DNA of 64,000 nucleotides from Kangiella taiwanensis (lineage in GTDB: Bacteria > Pseudomonadota > Gammaproteobacteria > Enterobacterales > Kangiellaceae). The stretch is taken from positions 186,001-250,000 of the forward strand of contig NZ_JAHCLT010000001.1 in NCBI RefSeq assembly GCF_020005165.1, given 5' to 3'. The notes under the pieces were generated by a model. It did not search any database and was not told where the DNA came from. It saw only the letters and a list, made by a program, of their open reading frames with translations. Below are positions 43,789 to 53,889 of the stretch, piece after piece. Position 1 is the first letter of the stretch; each line of letters opens with the position of its first letter. The position numbers and the translations under genes were made by a program.

Positions 43789-44331
43789 ATGGTCGACTGG
43801 TCAAAGAAGAAAGTCATTATTCTGGATCGTGATGGCGTCATTAATCACGATTCAGATGATTACATCAAATCACCAGACGAGTGGGTACCGATAGCGGGTA
43901 GCTTACCTGCCGTAGCTCAGTTGAATAAAAGATTCAAAGTAGCGATTGCGACCAACCAATCTGGAATTGGACGCGATTATTACGATCAGGACGTTCTAGC
44001 GCAAATGCATCAAAAAATGACACTGCTGCTCGAAGAGCATAACGGTCAAATTGATCACATCGAATTTTGCCCACACCACCCTGATGATGGCTGCGATTGC
44101 CGTAAACCAAAGCCGTTGATGCTACAGCGTATCGCACAAGAGTTTGACGCTACACCAGAGCAAGTGGTTTTTGTCGGCGACTCCAAATCAGATTTCGAAT
44201 GCGCACAAAACTTTGGTTGTGACTTTGTTCTGGTGTTAACCGGCAAAGGGCTGAAAACACTGGATAAACTCGCTGGCAAAGATATTACTATTGAAAAGAG
44301 CTTGGCTAAGCTCGTAGAGGAAATACATTGA
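43789..44331 (+). CDS. gmhB: D-glycero-beta-D-manno-heptose-1,7-bisphosphate 7-phosphatase
   Basis: A 180-aa HAD-family phosphatase for LPS inner-core heptose synthesis. I-L-D-R-D-G-V-I-N gives the two catalytic Asp residues, A-T-N-Q-S-G is motif II, and G-D-S-K-S-D is motif IV. The zinc loop C-P-H-H-P-D-D-G-C-D-C-R-K-P is specific to the GmhB/HisB-N group. Its end overlaps the next gene by 4 bases. glyS-gmhB linkage is common in gammaproteobacteria. Confidence 0.94.
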   Translation: MVDWSKKKVIILDRDGVINHDSDDYIKSPDEWVPIAGSLPAVAQLNKRFKVAIATNQSGIGRDYYDQDVLAQMHQKMTLLLEEHNGQIDHIEFCPHHPDDGCDCRKPKPLMLQRIAQEFDATPEQVVFVGDSKSDFECAQNFGCDFVLVLTGKGLKTLDKLAGKDITIEKSLAKLVEEIH

Positions 44332-45098
44332 ACACTCTCATCGTAGGCACCGGCAAACTAGGCCAGCGTTTTTATAACTACTTGGTTAGCAAAGGTGAGC
44401 ATCCTTACACCTTATCTCGCTCTGAGAAATCATGGTCGGATAAACATATTCAGTGCGATCTGTTAAAGGTGAGTGATACGCTTCCAGAACTTCCTATACT
44501 GGATAACGTTTATGTTATTCTTGCACCTGATGAACGCACCGAGCCTGCCTATCGCCAGACTTATATCCATGCCGTGTCACGCCTGGTCCAAGAGTTGCAC
44601 AAGCAACAAACAGGGTTTCATTGTACCTTTCTTTCCTCTACTTCTGTTTATGAAGGCAACCTAGAGCCCGTGATCGACGAGTCTGTTAAACCAAAGCCAG
44701 CTAATTTTAAAGGCAAGGCACTACTTGATGCAGAAAAAAGTGTGCGTCACTTACACCAGAATACTTCTGTAGTGCGAGCGTCAGGCCTTTATTCAGAAAA
44801 CCGACCCAAACTTATTGAGAGCCTGCTAGATATCGATAAATACCATGACCCAAAATGGCTAAATCTGATTCACGAAGATGATTTATGCAGATGGTTGCAT
44901 TTTGCTGGTCAACGCGAGATTAATTTATCGATTGCTGCCGATGGCCACGCCTTTACCCGACAGCAACTTCAGGATCATGCTGCAGGCAAAGAGTTCGAGG
45001 ATTCCAAGCCGAATAAGCAATATCACTCTGTGCTGCTCAAGCGTATTAGCCTTAAGTATCCGGACATTTTTCACTGGTTTAATGAGACCCAAAGATAA
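44328..45098 (+). CDS. NAD(P)-dependent epimerase/dehydratase-like (extended SDR) protein
   Basis: A 256-aa protein starting at TTG and overlapping gmhB by 4 bases. I-V-G-T-G-K-L-G is a Rossmann motif with fewer glycines than typical. S-S-T-S-V-Y-E-G is the active-site strand with Tyr, but the usual Y-x3-K is not intact. Similar proteins (YeeZ-like) are annotated as sugar epimerases without a proven reaction. The gmhB operon suggests an envelope role, but this is only context. Confidence 0.75.
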   Translation: MNTLIVGTGKLGQRFYNYLVSKGEHPYTLSRSEKSWSDKHIQCDLLKVSDTLPELPILDNVYVILAPDERTEPAYRQTYIHAVSRLVQELHKQQTGFHCTFLSSTSVYEGNLEPVIDESVKPKPANFKGKALLDAEKSVRHLHQNTSVVRASGLYSENRPKLIESLLDIDKYHDPKWLNLIHEDDLCRWLHFAGQREINLSIAADGHAFTRQQLQDHAAGKEFEDSKPNKQYHSVLLKRISLKYPDIFHWFNETQR

Positions 45099-45198
45099 AA
45101 CCTGAATTGAGCTAACGTTTAGGGGGTGATCCACCGGCACGATCTGTTACAATTTGCCCCGCTAACCCCCAAAAGATTGAACTTGCGAGATTTTTACT

Positions 45199-45930
45199 AT
45201 GACAATGAAAAGACATTTAATTGCTTTAGCGCTTTGCGTTGCTACTCCAGCAGCTTTTGCTGATGGCCTACTCTCTGACGCTCCAGAAGAAGGCTACCAA
45301 GGACACATTGATCTTGGTTACATTAGCACTTCAGGTAACACCGAAACCGAAAGCCTGAATGGCGAGTTCGACTGGGTTGCACGCGCTTCTGAAAATTGGG
45401 CAACCGGTATTCAAATCACCGGCGTCAGTAACTCTAGTGAAGACGAGCGTGATGCAGAACAGTACACTTTTGCTTGGAATAACCGCTATGACCTTAGCGA
45501 GAAAAGCTTCTTATACGGCATTATAGATTATAAGAACGATTATTTCGGTGCCTATGACTATCAAGCAGGTGCATACCTAGGTTATGGTCATCAATTCTAC
45601 AGAAGCGATGATGGACACTTCTCTCTAGGTATTGGTCTTGGTTACCGCATCAACGCCGTATTTATTGGTGAAGATGAGAAAGAAAGTGTAATTCGTGGCG
45701 ACCTTGACTTCGCTCACAGGCTGACAGATAACGCACGTTTCACTCAAGTCATTAGTGCGGTATGGGGACAAGACGTTGATACCTATACTTCTAAATCAGC
45801 AATTTCTACTAAGATCTCTGAAAACTTAGCCATGAAGTTATCTTACTTAGTTAACTATAACTCTGTGGTTCCAGTTGGTGCAGAGAAGACAGACCGCACA
45901 ACGACCGTTGGTATTAGCTACAGCTTCTAA
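45199..45930 (+). CDS. DUF481 (YdiY-like) outer-membrane beta-barrel protein
   Basis: A 243-aa protein with a signal peptide (about 1-22, ending A-F-A). The rest is alternating beta-strands with the family motif G-Y-I-S-T-S-G-N-T-E-T-E-S-L and a C-terminal G-I-S-Y-S-F ending in Phe, the outer-membrane assembly signal. DUF481 proteins are salt- or acid-induced in some bacteria; function unknown. Confidence 0.9.
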   Translation: MTMKRHLIALALCVATPAAFADGLLSDAPEEGYQGHIDLGYISTSGNTETESLNGEFDWVARASENWATGIQITGVSNSSEDERDAEQYTFAWNNRYDLSEKSFLYGIIDYKNDYFGAYDYQAGAYLGYGHQFYRSDDGHFSLGIGLGYRINAVFIGEDEKESVIRGDLDFAHRLTDNARFTQVISAVWGQDVDTYTSKSAISTKISENLAMKLSYLVNYNSVVPVGAEKTDRTTTVGISYSF

Positions 45931-45943
45931 TGCTTTAGAGTTC

Positions 45944-45971
45944 AAAAAACCGGCCTAGAGCCGGTTTTTTT
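45944..45971 (+). terminator. Intrinsic terminator, bidirectional
   Basis: An 11-bp stem (aaaaaaccggc / gccggtttttt) with a CTAGA loop, between convergent genes. Confidence 0.93.
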
Positions 45972-46000
45972 GTACACACAGTTTCTTCTCAACAAAAACC

Positions 46001-46531
46001 TTAGTCTTCCATGTGTTCATCTTTCAATCGAACATAGTTATCTGCTGAATATTTAAAGAACTTGATTTCTTCATCCGTCAATTTGCGGATCTTTCTTGCT
46101 GGTGAGCCAACCCATAAAAAGCCACCTGTGAGCTCACGCCCCGGCGGCACTAGGCTGTTGGCACCAATAATGGCATTCTCACGCACAATGGCACCATCCA
46201 TGACCACTGCTCCCATGCCAATCAAGCAGTTGCTTTCGATAGTACAGCCGTGAAGAATAGCTTTATGCCCCACCGTCACATTATCGCCAATCACTAAATC
46301 ATGACCTTCTGGGTCATAGGGCCCAGCATGAGTGACATGGCATACGGTACCATCTTGAATGCTGGTTCGTTTTCCCACTCGTATAGAGTGTACATCTCCG
46401 CGTAATACGGCCATAGGCCAAATCGAGCTATCTTCTCCTATCTCAACATCGCCCAAGACTAGGGCGGTATCGTCAACAAAGGCTTTTGCAGCAAGTTTTG
46501 GTGTTTTTTTCTGAAAAGTTCGAATAGTCAT
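46001..46531 (-). CDS. Gamma-class carbonic anhydrase-like protein (YrdA type)
   Basis: A 176-aa left-handed beta-helix trimer-forming protein built from hexapeptide repeats. The metal His residues lie in C-H-V-T-H-A-G and V-G-H-K-A-I-L-H-G-C, and the R-G-D-V-H-S-I segment is typical. Catalytic activity varies in this group, and E. coli YrdA is not clearly an active anhydrase. Confidence 0.92.
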   Translation of the reverse strand: MTIRTFQKKTPKLAAKAFVDDTALVLGDVEIGEDSSIWPMAVLRGDVHSIRVGKRTSIQDGTVCHVTHAGPYDPEGHDLVIGDNVTVGHKAILHGCTIESNCLIGMGAVVMDGAIVRENAIIGANSLVPPGRELTGGFLWVGSPARKIRKLTDEEIKFFKYSADNYVRLKDEHMED

Positions 46532-46673
46532 AGACTGTATTTTCGATAAGCTTGCCCTATTTTAGCGATAAACACAGCAATCGCAAAATAAAACTCCCTT
46601 CTATCATTTGACAAACCCTACCCACCAGCTATTCTAAAGAGGTCTATATCCTATAAATAATATTCAACGTGGA

Positions 46674-49130
46674 GTGAAAAGGGTACCATTGGAGCAAAGG
46701 ATTAAGCCATTCGATCAGCATCTTCTCAACAGCATTCTCGATAATGATTATGCTGCGCTACTGATCTGCAATAAACGCTATGTTATTAAAGCTGTATCGA
46801 TCGACCCCGTTGTTTCTTCTAATTTATTACTCGGGGAAGAAATCGAGAATATCTTGCCTCCAGAGTTACTGAATAACACCCAACGTCGCGCCATCGTTAA
46901 ACTCCCTAAACTAGGGGTTGATAAAGAATTTGTACTTTCGACACATAAGCTGACAGCAGGAGAATCATTTGCAGATCAGATTTTGACTCTGCAAACGCTT
47001 CCCAACCTGAACCTAGCTACCCCAGCATTTAAGGATGCGGTAAAAGACTATAAAGAAACCATTCTACAAAATTCTCCAATCTTTATTTATGTCCTTGACT
47101 ATCAACAACAGATCTTCTCAGAGGGCTTAAATAATTACTCCAAACTACTCGGATACTCAAAAGATGAAATTATGGGTATGCCTAATGGAGTATATAGTTT
47201 CATCCATCCAGATGATCTTAGCGTTGTTGAAGAGCAAGAACGACAACTGCGACACAGTGAAGATCGCACGGTAGTTCCAGCAGAGTTTCGCCTCCAGCAT
47301 AAAAGTGGCGAGTGGTTTTGGATTCAAGTTCATAGCACGATTTACTCTCGGGATAGCGACGGAGAACCCCTCATTGAGATTGGCTCTATCCACAAAATGG
47401 ATAAAGATCATGAAGCAGAGCTAGCATTACAACAAAAAGACAAGTACTACCGAACCTTAGTTGAAAACAGTTACGACTGTATTTTGATGTATGACAAAAA
47501 CGGTATCGTCACCTACATATCCCCTTCTGTAACTCGTGTTACTGGTTACACTGACGAAGATTTGCTGGGTAAGACTCTCGAAGGTTTTGTCTATGAAGAT
47601 GATCGCGAGGATGCCAGCGTCAATCTCCGTTACGTCGCCGAAAACCCCGGCGCATCCTCCGTCGTCGAGCGACGTATCCGTCATAAAAATGGCGATATCC
47701 TGTGGATTGAAAGTCGTCTAGCAAATCATCTCGATGACCCTGATATCCAAGGCGTTACCATTAATTTCCACGTTATTACTGGGCGCAAAGAATCGGAAGA
47801 AAAAATTCACCGTCTGGCTAACTTTGATAGCCTCACAGGTCTTGCTAACCGAAATCTACTGCAAAGCTGTTTACTTCGTGATATTGAAAACTGTCAGGCC
47901 AAAGAGTCAGCTCTAGCCTTTATGTATATTGATCTCGACCGCTTTAAACAGATAAATGACACTCTGGGCCATGCCACAGGTGATGATTTATTAGTCGCGG
48001 TTACTGAGTTCATGAAAAAGTGTATTCGATCAGGTGATACGCTTGCACGCGTTGGCGGTGATGAATTTGCCGTCATTTTGCCCAACATCGAAACAGATGA
48101 AGCTCAAGCGGTTGCTGAACGATTGTTGCGCTATTTGAAAAGCCCCATAAAGGTGGGCACTCATCGCGTTCAAACAAGTGCCAGTATTGGTATTAGTATG
48201 TTCCCCGACCACAGCGACAATGCTGAAGATCTCTTCAGGTTTGCTGATATGGCAATGTATTCGGCGAAAGCGGAACGTAACCAAGTACAGTTTTATAAAC
48301 GCAAGTATAGTCAGCAAGAAAGCAAGCGTAGAATGATCGAGAAAAAACTGAAAGTAGCTATTGCTGAACGTCACCTGCACCTCTTTTATCAGCCACGTGT
48401 CGATATTCATACCGGTAAAATTAGAAGTGTCGAAGCTTTATGTCGCTGGGATGATGAAGAAAGCGGCAGTATTCCACCTAACATATTTATACCCATTGCC
48501 GAAGAAACGGGGCTGATACATGAGCTAAGCCAATTAGTCATGGAAATGGTATGCCAACAGCTAGTGGACTGGCATAACACGGGCATTGATGTCCCAATTG
48601 CTTTTAACTTATCGGTAAAAGACCTCAAGTACTTCGATCTTGTACATAACCTTCGTGACACCATCAATCACTATGGTGTCTCGGGAAATATGCTTGAAGT
48701 TGAAATCACTGAAAGTGCAGCGATGACCGATGTCATCAATACGGTCAAAGTTCTAAAGCAGCTGAAACAGTTCGGCATAAAACTATCGATTGATGATTTT
48801 GGCAAAGGCTACTCTTCGCTCGCCTACCTCAGCCAACTGCCTGTCGATAACCTAAAAATCGATAAGTACTTTGTATCGCGCTTAAGCCCTAATTTCAAAG
48901 ACCACATGGTAAATTTGAATATTATCCGCACCATCATATCGCTTGCTCAAAGTCTGGGACTAAATACCGTTGCAGAAGGGATCGAAACTCCTAATCAATA
49001 CAACACTCTTAAATCGCTGGGGTGTCACATGGGGCAAGGTATCTTTTTCTATCACCCAATGCCAGCTACACAGTTATCCAAATTACTCCATAGAGAAGCA
49101 CGCCTAGCTCGTAATACCATCAACCAATAA
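46674..49130 (+). CDS. PAS-PAS-GGDEF-EAL cyclic-di-GMP protein
   Basis: An 818-aa cytosolic protein starting at GTG. A poorly conserved N-terminal part (about 1-125) precedes two PAS/PAC domains (about 130-250 and 260-370). The GGDEF domain has an intact G-G-D-E-F at 461-465. The EAL domain has E-A-L at 587-589, with I-D-D-F-G-K-G-Y-S-S-L and D-N-L-K-I-D-K all present. Both catalytic sites look complete, so it may make or break c-di-GMP depending on the PAS signal. No membrane segment is seen. Confidence 0.93.
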   Translation: MKRVPLEQRIKPFDQHLLNSILDNDYAALLICNKRYVIKAVSIDPVVSSNLLLGEEIENILPPELLNNTQRRAIVKLPKLGVDKEFVLSTHKLTAGESFADQILTLQTLPNLNLATPAFKDAVKDYKETILQNSPIFIYVLDYQQQIFSEGLNNYSKLLGYSKDEIMGMPNGVYSFIHPDDLSVVEEQERQLRHSEDRTVVPAEFRLQHKSGEWFWIQVHSTIYSRDSDGEPLIEIGSIHKMDKDHEAELALQQKDKYYRTLVENSYDCILMYDKNGIVTYISPSVTRVTGYTDEDLLGKTLEGFVYEDDREDASVNLRYVAENPGASSVVERRIRHKNGDILWIESRLANHLDDPDIQGVTINFHVITGRKESEEKIHRLANFDSLTGLANRNLLQSCLLRDIENCQAKESALAFMYIDLDRFKQINDTLGHATGDDLLVAVTEFMKKCIRSGDTLARVGGDEFAVILPNIETDEAQAVAERLLRYLKSPIKVGTHRVQTSASIGISMFPDHSDNAEDLFRFADMAMYSAKAERNQVQFYKRKYSQQESKRRMIEKKLKVAIAERHLHLFYQPRVDIHTGKIRSVEALCRWDDEESGSIPPNIFIPIAEETGLIHELSQLVMEMVCQQLVDWHNTGIDVPIAFNLSVKDLKYFDLVHNLRDTINHYGVSGNMLEVEITESAAMTDVINTVKVLKQLKQFGIKLSIDDFGKGYSSLAYLSQLPVDNLKIDKYFVSRLSPNFKDHMVNLNIIRTIISLAQSLGLNTVAEGIETPNQYNTLKSLGCHMGQGIFFYHPMPATQLSKLLHREARLARNTINQ

Positions 49131-49236
49131 GACTCCTGCCAGTCTGCGGATTAGTTTAAAGACATTATCACAAAGCTATAGTAAGCTAATCATTAACACC
49201 TTCTAAGTGACTAAAATATAAAGGTTTATACTCATA

Positions 49237-50124
49237 ATGAATATTGCTATCGCCAGTTGCTTTGATCTCCCAGACTGGGAAAAAGATGATCTTCCTTTTT
49301 TCCAAGAACTTGAGAATGTTGATATCCAATACCAGGTCGTCCCTTGGGATAGCGACATCAACTGGAGTCAATTTGACGCCTGCCTTCTGCGCACCACCTG
49401 GGATTACCAAGAACGCATAGACGAGTTTATGTCCTGGATTAATCACGTCAGCACTCAAACTGACCTAATAAATCCCAAGTCGATTATTGAGTGGAATAGT
49501 CATAAGCGGTATTTAAAAGACCTTCAGCAGGCCGGAATCACAATAGCCCCTTCTGAGTGGTTAACACAGGGAAAACAGTACGATATCCAAGCACTGATGC
49601 ACCAGCATGGTTGGGAAAAAGGCTTTATAAAGCCCCTTATTGGCGCTAATGCCCGTGAATGCTTACCTTTTGATAATAATCCGAAAGGTATTGCTGATGC
49701 TCAGAAACATGTCGACCGACTTACTCCAGCAGAGGACCTCGTGTTACAACCCTACTTAGCCAACGTTGAGTCTTTTGGTGAAACTTCTGGAATCTTTTTT
49801 GCAGGTCAATACAGTCACGGCACTCGAAAAGTCCCTGTACAGGGAGACTTCCGAGTACAGGATGATTATGGAGCGAGCGACTTTGGGTACCAGTTATCAG
49901 ACGAAGAGTTGGCGTTGGCGCAGAAGGCTATAGCATTTGTGACCGAAAAGTTTAGTCTTCCACTGTATGCAAGAGTCGACTTCCTGCACCACAAAGACGG
50001 AGCCGCCTATGTTAATGAAGTGGAACTCATCGAACCTTCATTATTTTTCAGGCATGGTGGTAAAGACAGTTGTCGCTTATTTGCACAGTCACTTGCAAAG
50101 TTTATTAACGATACCCATCTTTAG
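49237..50124 (+). CDS. ATP-grasp domain protein (RimK/DcsG-like)
   Basis: A 295-aa protein. Conserved L-R-T-T-W-D-Y near 55 and N-S-H-K-R-Y-L begin the ATP-grasp core. G-F-I-K-P-L-I-G-A-N-A and V-N-E-V-E-L-I-E-P-S-L-F are the nucleotide- and magnesium-binding strands. This group is related to the cycloserine ligase DcsG and to RimK-like ligases. It probably joins a carboxylate to an amine or hydroxyl; the substrate is unknown. The TraB gene follows after 34 bases. Confidence 0.82.
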   Translation: MNIAIASCFDLPDWEKDDLPFFQELENVDIQYQVVPWDSDINWSQFDACLLRTTWDYQERIDEFMSWINHVSTQTDLINPKSIIEWNSHKRYLKDLQQAGITIAPSEWLTQGKQYDIQALMHQHGWEKGFIKPLIGANARECLPFDNNPKGIADAQKHVDRLTPAEDLVLQPYLANVESFGETSGIFFAGQYSHGTRKVPVQGDFRVQDDYGASDFGYQLSDEELALAQKAIAFVTEKFSLPLYARVDFLHHKDGAAYVNEVELIEPSLFFRHGGKDSCRLFAQSLAKFINDTHL

Positions 50125-50158
50125 AAGATGAGATTATGAATTCATTATGGAGACAATT

Positions 50159-51160
50159 ATGAACAAATTTTTAGGGATCCTTCTGGCTGGCCTAGTTGGC
50201 TTGCAGGGCTGTAGCAGTGAATCTGCCAAACCACAAAGCGATAGCCCAGCAAATAAGGGGGTTCAAACCTCTGATCCACTACCCAAAGCGGACTCATCGA
50301 AAAACGAAGGTACCTCTGAGACTAGTCAAGCAGTCAGCGAAGACTACACACCTGCCTTATGGAAACTTGAATACAAAGGTAAAACCTCTTACTTATTTGG
50401 CTCTATCCATATGGGCGACGCAAGCATGTACCCTTTGCCAGAGGCTGTGACAAAAGCCTTTGAAGGTTCTGACACCCTAGCCGTTGAAATTGATCTGAGC
50501 AACGTTAACCAAATGGAGATGGCCCAAAAGATTCAACAAATAGCGATCGATCCAGAAAATCCTTTAGAAACAGTATTAAAAGAAGACACACTGTCGGAGT
50601 ACAAAGAATATTGCGAAGTCACCAAAAGCCCTTGCGGCATGTTCAGTACGTTTGAACCCTGGTTTGCGGCGATGACTTTAGAAGCTCTTAATATGCAACA
50701 ATCGGGCTACAGTGAACAATATGGCATCGACATGTACTTCTTAAAACAAGCCCGTGACACCAAAGCTATTGCTGAACTAGAAACGATCAACTTCCAGTTA
50801 GATATGCTTGATGGTATGCCACTAAATATCCAAGATGCATTCCTCTACTCCGTGGTGACAAAAGAAGGAGATGAAACTGACAAGCTGGTTGATGCATGGA
50901 AAACTGGCAATGTCGAAGCCTATGTCGAAAATAGCTTCGAAGATGCTAAAGAGTCTGGAATCAATGAAGAGGACTACAGCTACTTCATGGATACACTTTT
51001 ATATAAACGAAATAAAGGGATGGCCGATGAATTAGCTAAACTTATTGAGCAAGGTAAGTCAGTTTTCGCCGTGGTGGGGGCAGCCCATTATGGTGGCGAT
51101 AAAAGTGTAAACCACTATCTTGAAGAAAAAGGTTTCTCAATAGAGCGTGTTAGCTATTAA
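50159..51160 (+). CDS. TraB/GumN-family lipoprotein
   Basis: A 333-aa protein. The lipoprotein signal ends L-Q-G-C, followed by a Ser/Lys/Asp linker. The TraB/GumN domain (about 65-330) has G-S-I-H-M-G at the start and V-V-G-A-A-H-Y-G near the end, containing the metal-binding His residues of this metallo-hydrolase-like family. ATG at 50159 with RBS GGAGA is preferred over the in-frame ATG 12 bases upstream. Function in bacteria unknown. Confidence 0.87.
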   Translation: MNKFLGILLAGLVGLQGCSSESAKPQSDSPANKGVQTSDPLPKADSSKNEGTSETSQAVSEDYTPALWKLEYKGKTSYLFGSIHMGDASMYPLPEAVTKAFEGSDTLAVEIDLSNVNQMEMAQKIQQIAIDPENPLETVLKEDTLSEYKEYCEVTKSPCGMFSTFEPWFAAMTLEALNMQQSGYSEQYGIDMYFLKQARDTKAIAELETINFQLDMLDGMPLNIQDAFLYSVVTKEGDETDKLVDAWKTGNVEAYVENSFEDAKESGINEEDYSYFMDTLLYKRNKGMADELAKLIEQGKSVFAVVGAAHYGGDKSVNHYLEEKGFSIERVSY

Positions 51161-51180
51161 TTACTCATGCTATCAAATAA

Positions 51181-51207
51181 AAAGCCCTAAAATGTTAGGG
51201 CTTTTTT
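51181..51207. terminator. Intrinsic terminator between convergent genes
   Basis: A 10-bp stem (aaagccctaa / ttagggcttt) with an AATG loop and T-run; it also works on the other strand for gorA. Confidence 0.92.
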
Positions 51208-51229
51208 AATGCAATAACCTTTACACTTA

Positions 51230-52609
51230 CTATCGCATAGTGACAAACTCTTCAGCCGATGTTGGATGTATCGCAACAGTATCATCTAGATCAGCTTTAG
51301 TCGCTCCCATCTTAAGCGCAACGGCAAACCCTTGAAGTATTTCATCAATTCCAAAGCCGATGCCATGAATTCCAACCACGCGCTCTTCTGGCCCCGCGCA
51401 AACCAATTTCATTTTTGTCGGCTCACGGTGCTGAGTTAAAGCAGAGTACATGGCGGTAAAAGAAGAGGTGTAAACCTTAATATTATCTTCACCATACGTT
51501 TCATTTGCTTGTATTTCTGACATCCCAACGGTACCAATTGGAGGATGACTAAAAACCACAGTCGGTACATTGGTATAATCTAAAAACTCTGACTCTTTAT
51601 TATTAAATAAACGCTCGCACAACCGTCTACCAGCTTGAATTGCCACAGGCGTCAAAGCTAATCGTCCGGTGTTATCACCTATCGCATAAATTCCTTTAGC
51701 CGTTGTGTTCTGGTACTTATCCGTCTTGATATACCCTTTCTCATCTTTCGTAACATTGGTATTTTCTAAGCCGAGGTCTTTTGTCGCAGGGCCACGTCCA
51801 ATCGCCCAAACCAAAGTATCAACTGGACCAATCGTGTCTCCATTCTCAAGATGAACAACAAGCTCGCCAGTCTCTAATTTCTCCACAGACCGAGGAACGC
51901 TATGCGTATGCAAGGTTGGGCCTGACTCACGCATCACATCGACCAAAGTATCTGATAGCAGATCATCAAACTCACGCAAGGGTTTATGCTTCCTCACGAC
52001 CAAGTGCGTTTCTGTGCCTAAGGCATGAAACACCCCTGCAATTTCTACGGCGATGTACCCAGCGCCGATGACTGCAGCCCGTTTGGGTTGTTCATTTAGC
52101 TCAAAAAAACCATCAGAATCAATACCATACTCAGCTCCAGGGATGTCTGGAATAATTGGGTAGCCACCCGTTGCTATTACAATGTGATCTGCCGTGTAAC
52201 GCTGACCATTGACTTCAACTGCATTTTTACCGACAAATCGAGCAAAACCTTCAATCACATCAACGTTATTATTGCCTAAATTCCTTTCATAACTCTGGTG
52301 AATTCGAGAGATATACGCTTCGCGACTGTCGACTAATTTACTCCAAGAAAAATCGACTTTGTTTGCCTCAAACCCATAGTCTGGTGCGTATTTAAAGGCC
52401 TCAGCAATTTGAGCTCCATACCACATGGCTTTTTTCGGCACGCAACCAACATTTACGCAAGTCCCGCCTAAGGCTTTTGCTTCAATTATGGCGGCCTTAG
52501 CACCATGCATTGCCGCACGATTAGCTGAAGCAATACCACCACTACCACCACCAATAGCGATAAAATTATAGTGGTTGCTCGAATCTCTTTTAGATTGTCT
52601 ATCAGTCAT
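51230..52609 (-). CDS. gorA: Glutathione-disulfide reductase
   Basis: A 459-aa FAD/NAD(P) oxidoreductase. The FAD site is I-G-G-G-S-G-G. The redox disulfide C51-x4-C56 lies in [13 protein letters not shown]. The second Rossmann motif G-A-G-Y-I-A-V-E is followed by V-R-K-H, which fits NADPH preference. The C-terminal H-P-T-S-A-E-E supplies the catalytic His. It keeps glutathione reduced. A 26-base palindrome sits directly upstream. Confidence 0.95.
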   Translation of the reverse strand: MTDRQSKRDSSNHYNFIAIGGGSGGIASANRAAMHGAKAAIIEAKALGGTCVNVGCVPKKAMWYGAQIAEAFKYAPDYGFEANKVDFSWSKLVDSREAYISRIHQSYERNLGNNNVDVIEGFARFVGKNAVEVNGQRYTADHIVIATGGYPIIPDIPGAEYGIDSDGFFELNEQPKRAAVIGAGYIAVEIAGVFHALGTETHLVVRKHKPLREFDDLLSDTLVDVMRESGPTLHTHSVPRSVEKLETGELVVHLENGDTIGPVDTLVWAIGRGPATKDLGLENTNVTKDEKGYIKTDKYQNTTAKGIYAIGDNTGRLALTPVAIQAGRRLCERLFNNKESEFLDYTNVPTVVFSHPPIGTVGMSEIQANETYGEDNIKVYTSSFTAMYSALTQHREPTKMKLVCAGPEERVVGIHGIGFGIDEILQGFAVALKMGATKADLDDTVAIHPTSAEEFVTMR

Positions 52610-52628
52610 GGTTATTTTTCACCAATTC

Positions 52629-52654
52629 TGTTTATAATGTGCTGATTATAAACA
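52629..52654. promoter_or_regulatory. Perfect palindrome upstream of gorA, candidate operator
   Basis: Ten-base arms tgtttataat and attataaaca with six bases between, centred about 32 bases upstream of the gorA start. It covers the region where the gorA promoter must lie and has the size and symmetry of a dimeric repressor site. No known regulator consensus was matched. Confidence 0.5.
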
Positions 52655-52804
52655 CATTAAGTCAATATTTAGAAGCTACTCACATCACAGGGACACGCTT
52701 TAGAAACTAATTTCTGAGCAATGAATCGGAATAATTCACATATTCATCAGAAGAGAGTTTCTCTATTGCCGTAACTATCAAGAAATTGTTAAGACGTTAT
52801 CACT

Positions 52805-53875
52805 GTGAAAATATATTTTGATGTTGCTTACCTGTATTATTTGCCTCACTTTGAACCAGTCATGGACGCATTGACTGCGAACAGTGGCGGTGCTGTTGAA
52901 ATACATGCAGTATTCACTTCCTCACCGCCCCAGCCCATTGAAGAGTCACTGAAGCACAAAAATGTTACAACTCATTTAATCTCTAGCGAAGAAAGGCTGT
53001 CGTTTTATCAAAGTCAATGCCCAGACTGGGTTATCTTTGGTCATGCAGCTAATATCGCAGAAGACCTGAACTCCGTCTGCTCTACGGCATTAATTCTTCA
53101 TGGTTTGGGCCCAAAATCCACCTATTACAATGCCTCTAGCGCTTCGATTCAGTACCGCTTTGTGGAGTCTGACGTCCGGAAAAAACGTCTACAGCAGCTC
53201 TATCCAGATAAAACCTTTATCAAAACTGGTTACACCAAACTGGATCCAATAATCAACAACGATGACATAAAGCTAGACTTGTCATCCCTTGGGCTTAACC
53301 CAGAAAAGCCTACACTGCTGTACTCCCCAACATTTTATCCCAGTACAATTGAAAACTTCCCTAAAGACTGGCCAGAAGAATTTAGCGACTATAATGTTCT
53401 GTTAAAACCGCACTATTTATCACTGATCAAGTCTGCCTATAAAAAGCAGCGCCAGCTTCTAGAGCATTGGGCAACTTATGACAATGTGTATTTAGCAGAT
53501 ATTAGCGAACAAAACCTAGTACCCTTTATGGCAACTGCAGATCTGATGATCAGCGAAACCTCATCCGCGTTATTCGAGTTTATTGCTCTAAACAAACCCG
53601 TGATAATTTGCCATTTCTTAAAGCTCCGCTGGGGCTACCGAGGTTTACTCAGGTTTCGTTTAAATAAACGATTATCTGATGACTTTGAACTCTTTCAGTC
53701 AATGGGGACAAACATCAAACAATACTCTGAACTAAAAACAGCGGTTAAGAATAATATAGAGCAACCCTCTACTCATGAGAGTGCTCGACGTTCGATTACC
53801 AATGAAGTCGTGGGTACTGTTGACGGCCAGTGTTCTACACGCGTAGCCCACTTTCTTTTAAGTCACTCATCATAA
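52805..53875 (+). CDS. CDP-glycerol glycerophosphotransferase family protein (TagB/TagF-like)
   Basis: A 356-aa GT-B fold protein starting at GTG. L-L-Y-S-P-T-F-Y-P, L-L-K-P-H-Y, then M-I-S-E-T-S-S-A-L-F-E-F-I-A-L-N-K-P is the nucleotide- and phosphate-binding region of the Tag/Tar polymerase family. These enzymes move glycerol phosphate from CDP-glycerol to a glycan or polymer. The next gene makes CDP-glycerol. In a Gram-negative the acceptor would be LPS, capsule or exopolysaccharide. First gene of a five-gene run. Confidence 0.85.
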   Translation: MKIYFDVAYLYYLPHFEPVMDALTANSGGAVEIHAVFTSSPPQPIEESLKHKNVTTHLISSEERLSFYQSQCPDWVIFGHAANIAEDLNSVCSTALILHGLGPKSTYYNASSASIQYRFVESDVRKKRLQQLYPDKTFIKTGYTKLDPIINNDDIKLDLSSLGLNPEKPTLLYSPTFYPSTIENFPKDWPEEFSDYNVLLKPHYLSLIKSAYKKQRQLLEHWATYDNVYLADISEQNLVPFMATADLMISETSSALFEFIALNKPVIICHFLKLRWGYRGLLRFRLNKRLSDDFELFQSMGTNIKQYSELKTAVKNNIEQPSTHESARRSITNEVVGTVDGQCSTRVAHFLLSHSS

Positions 53876-53889
53876 CGTAAGGTCTGCAT

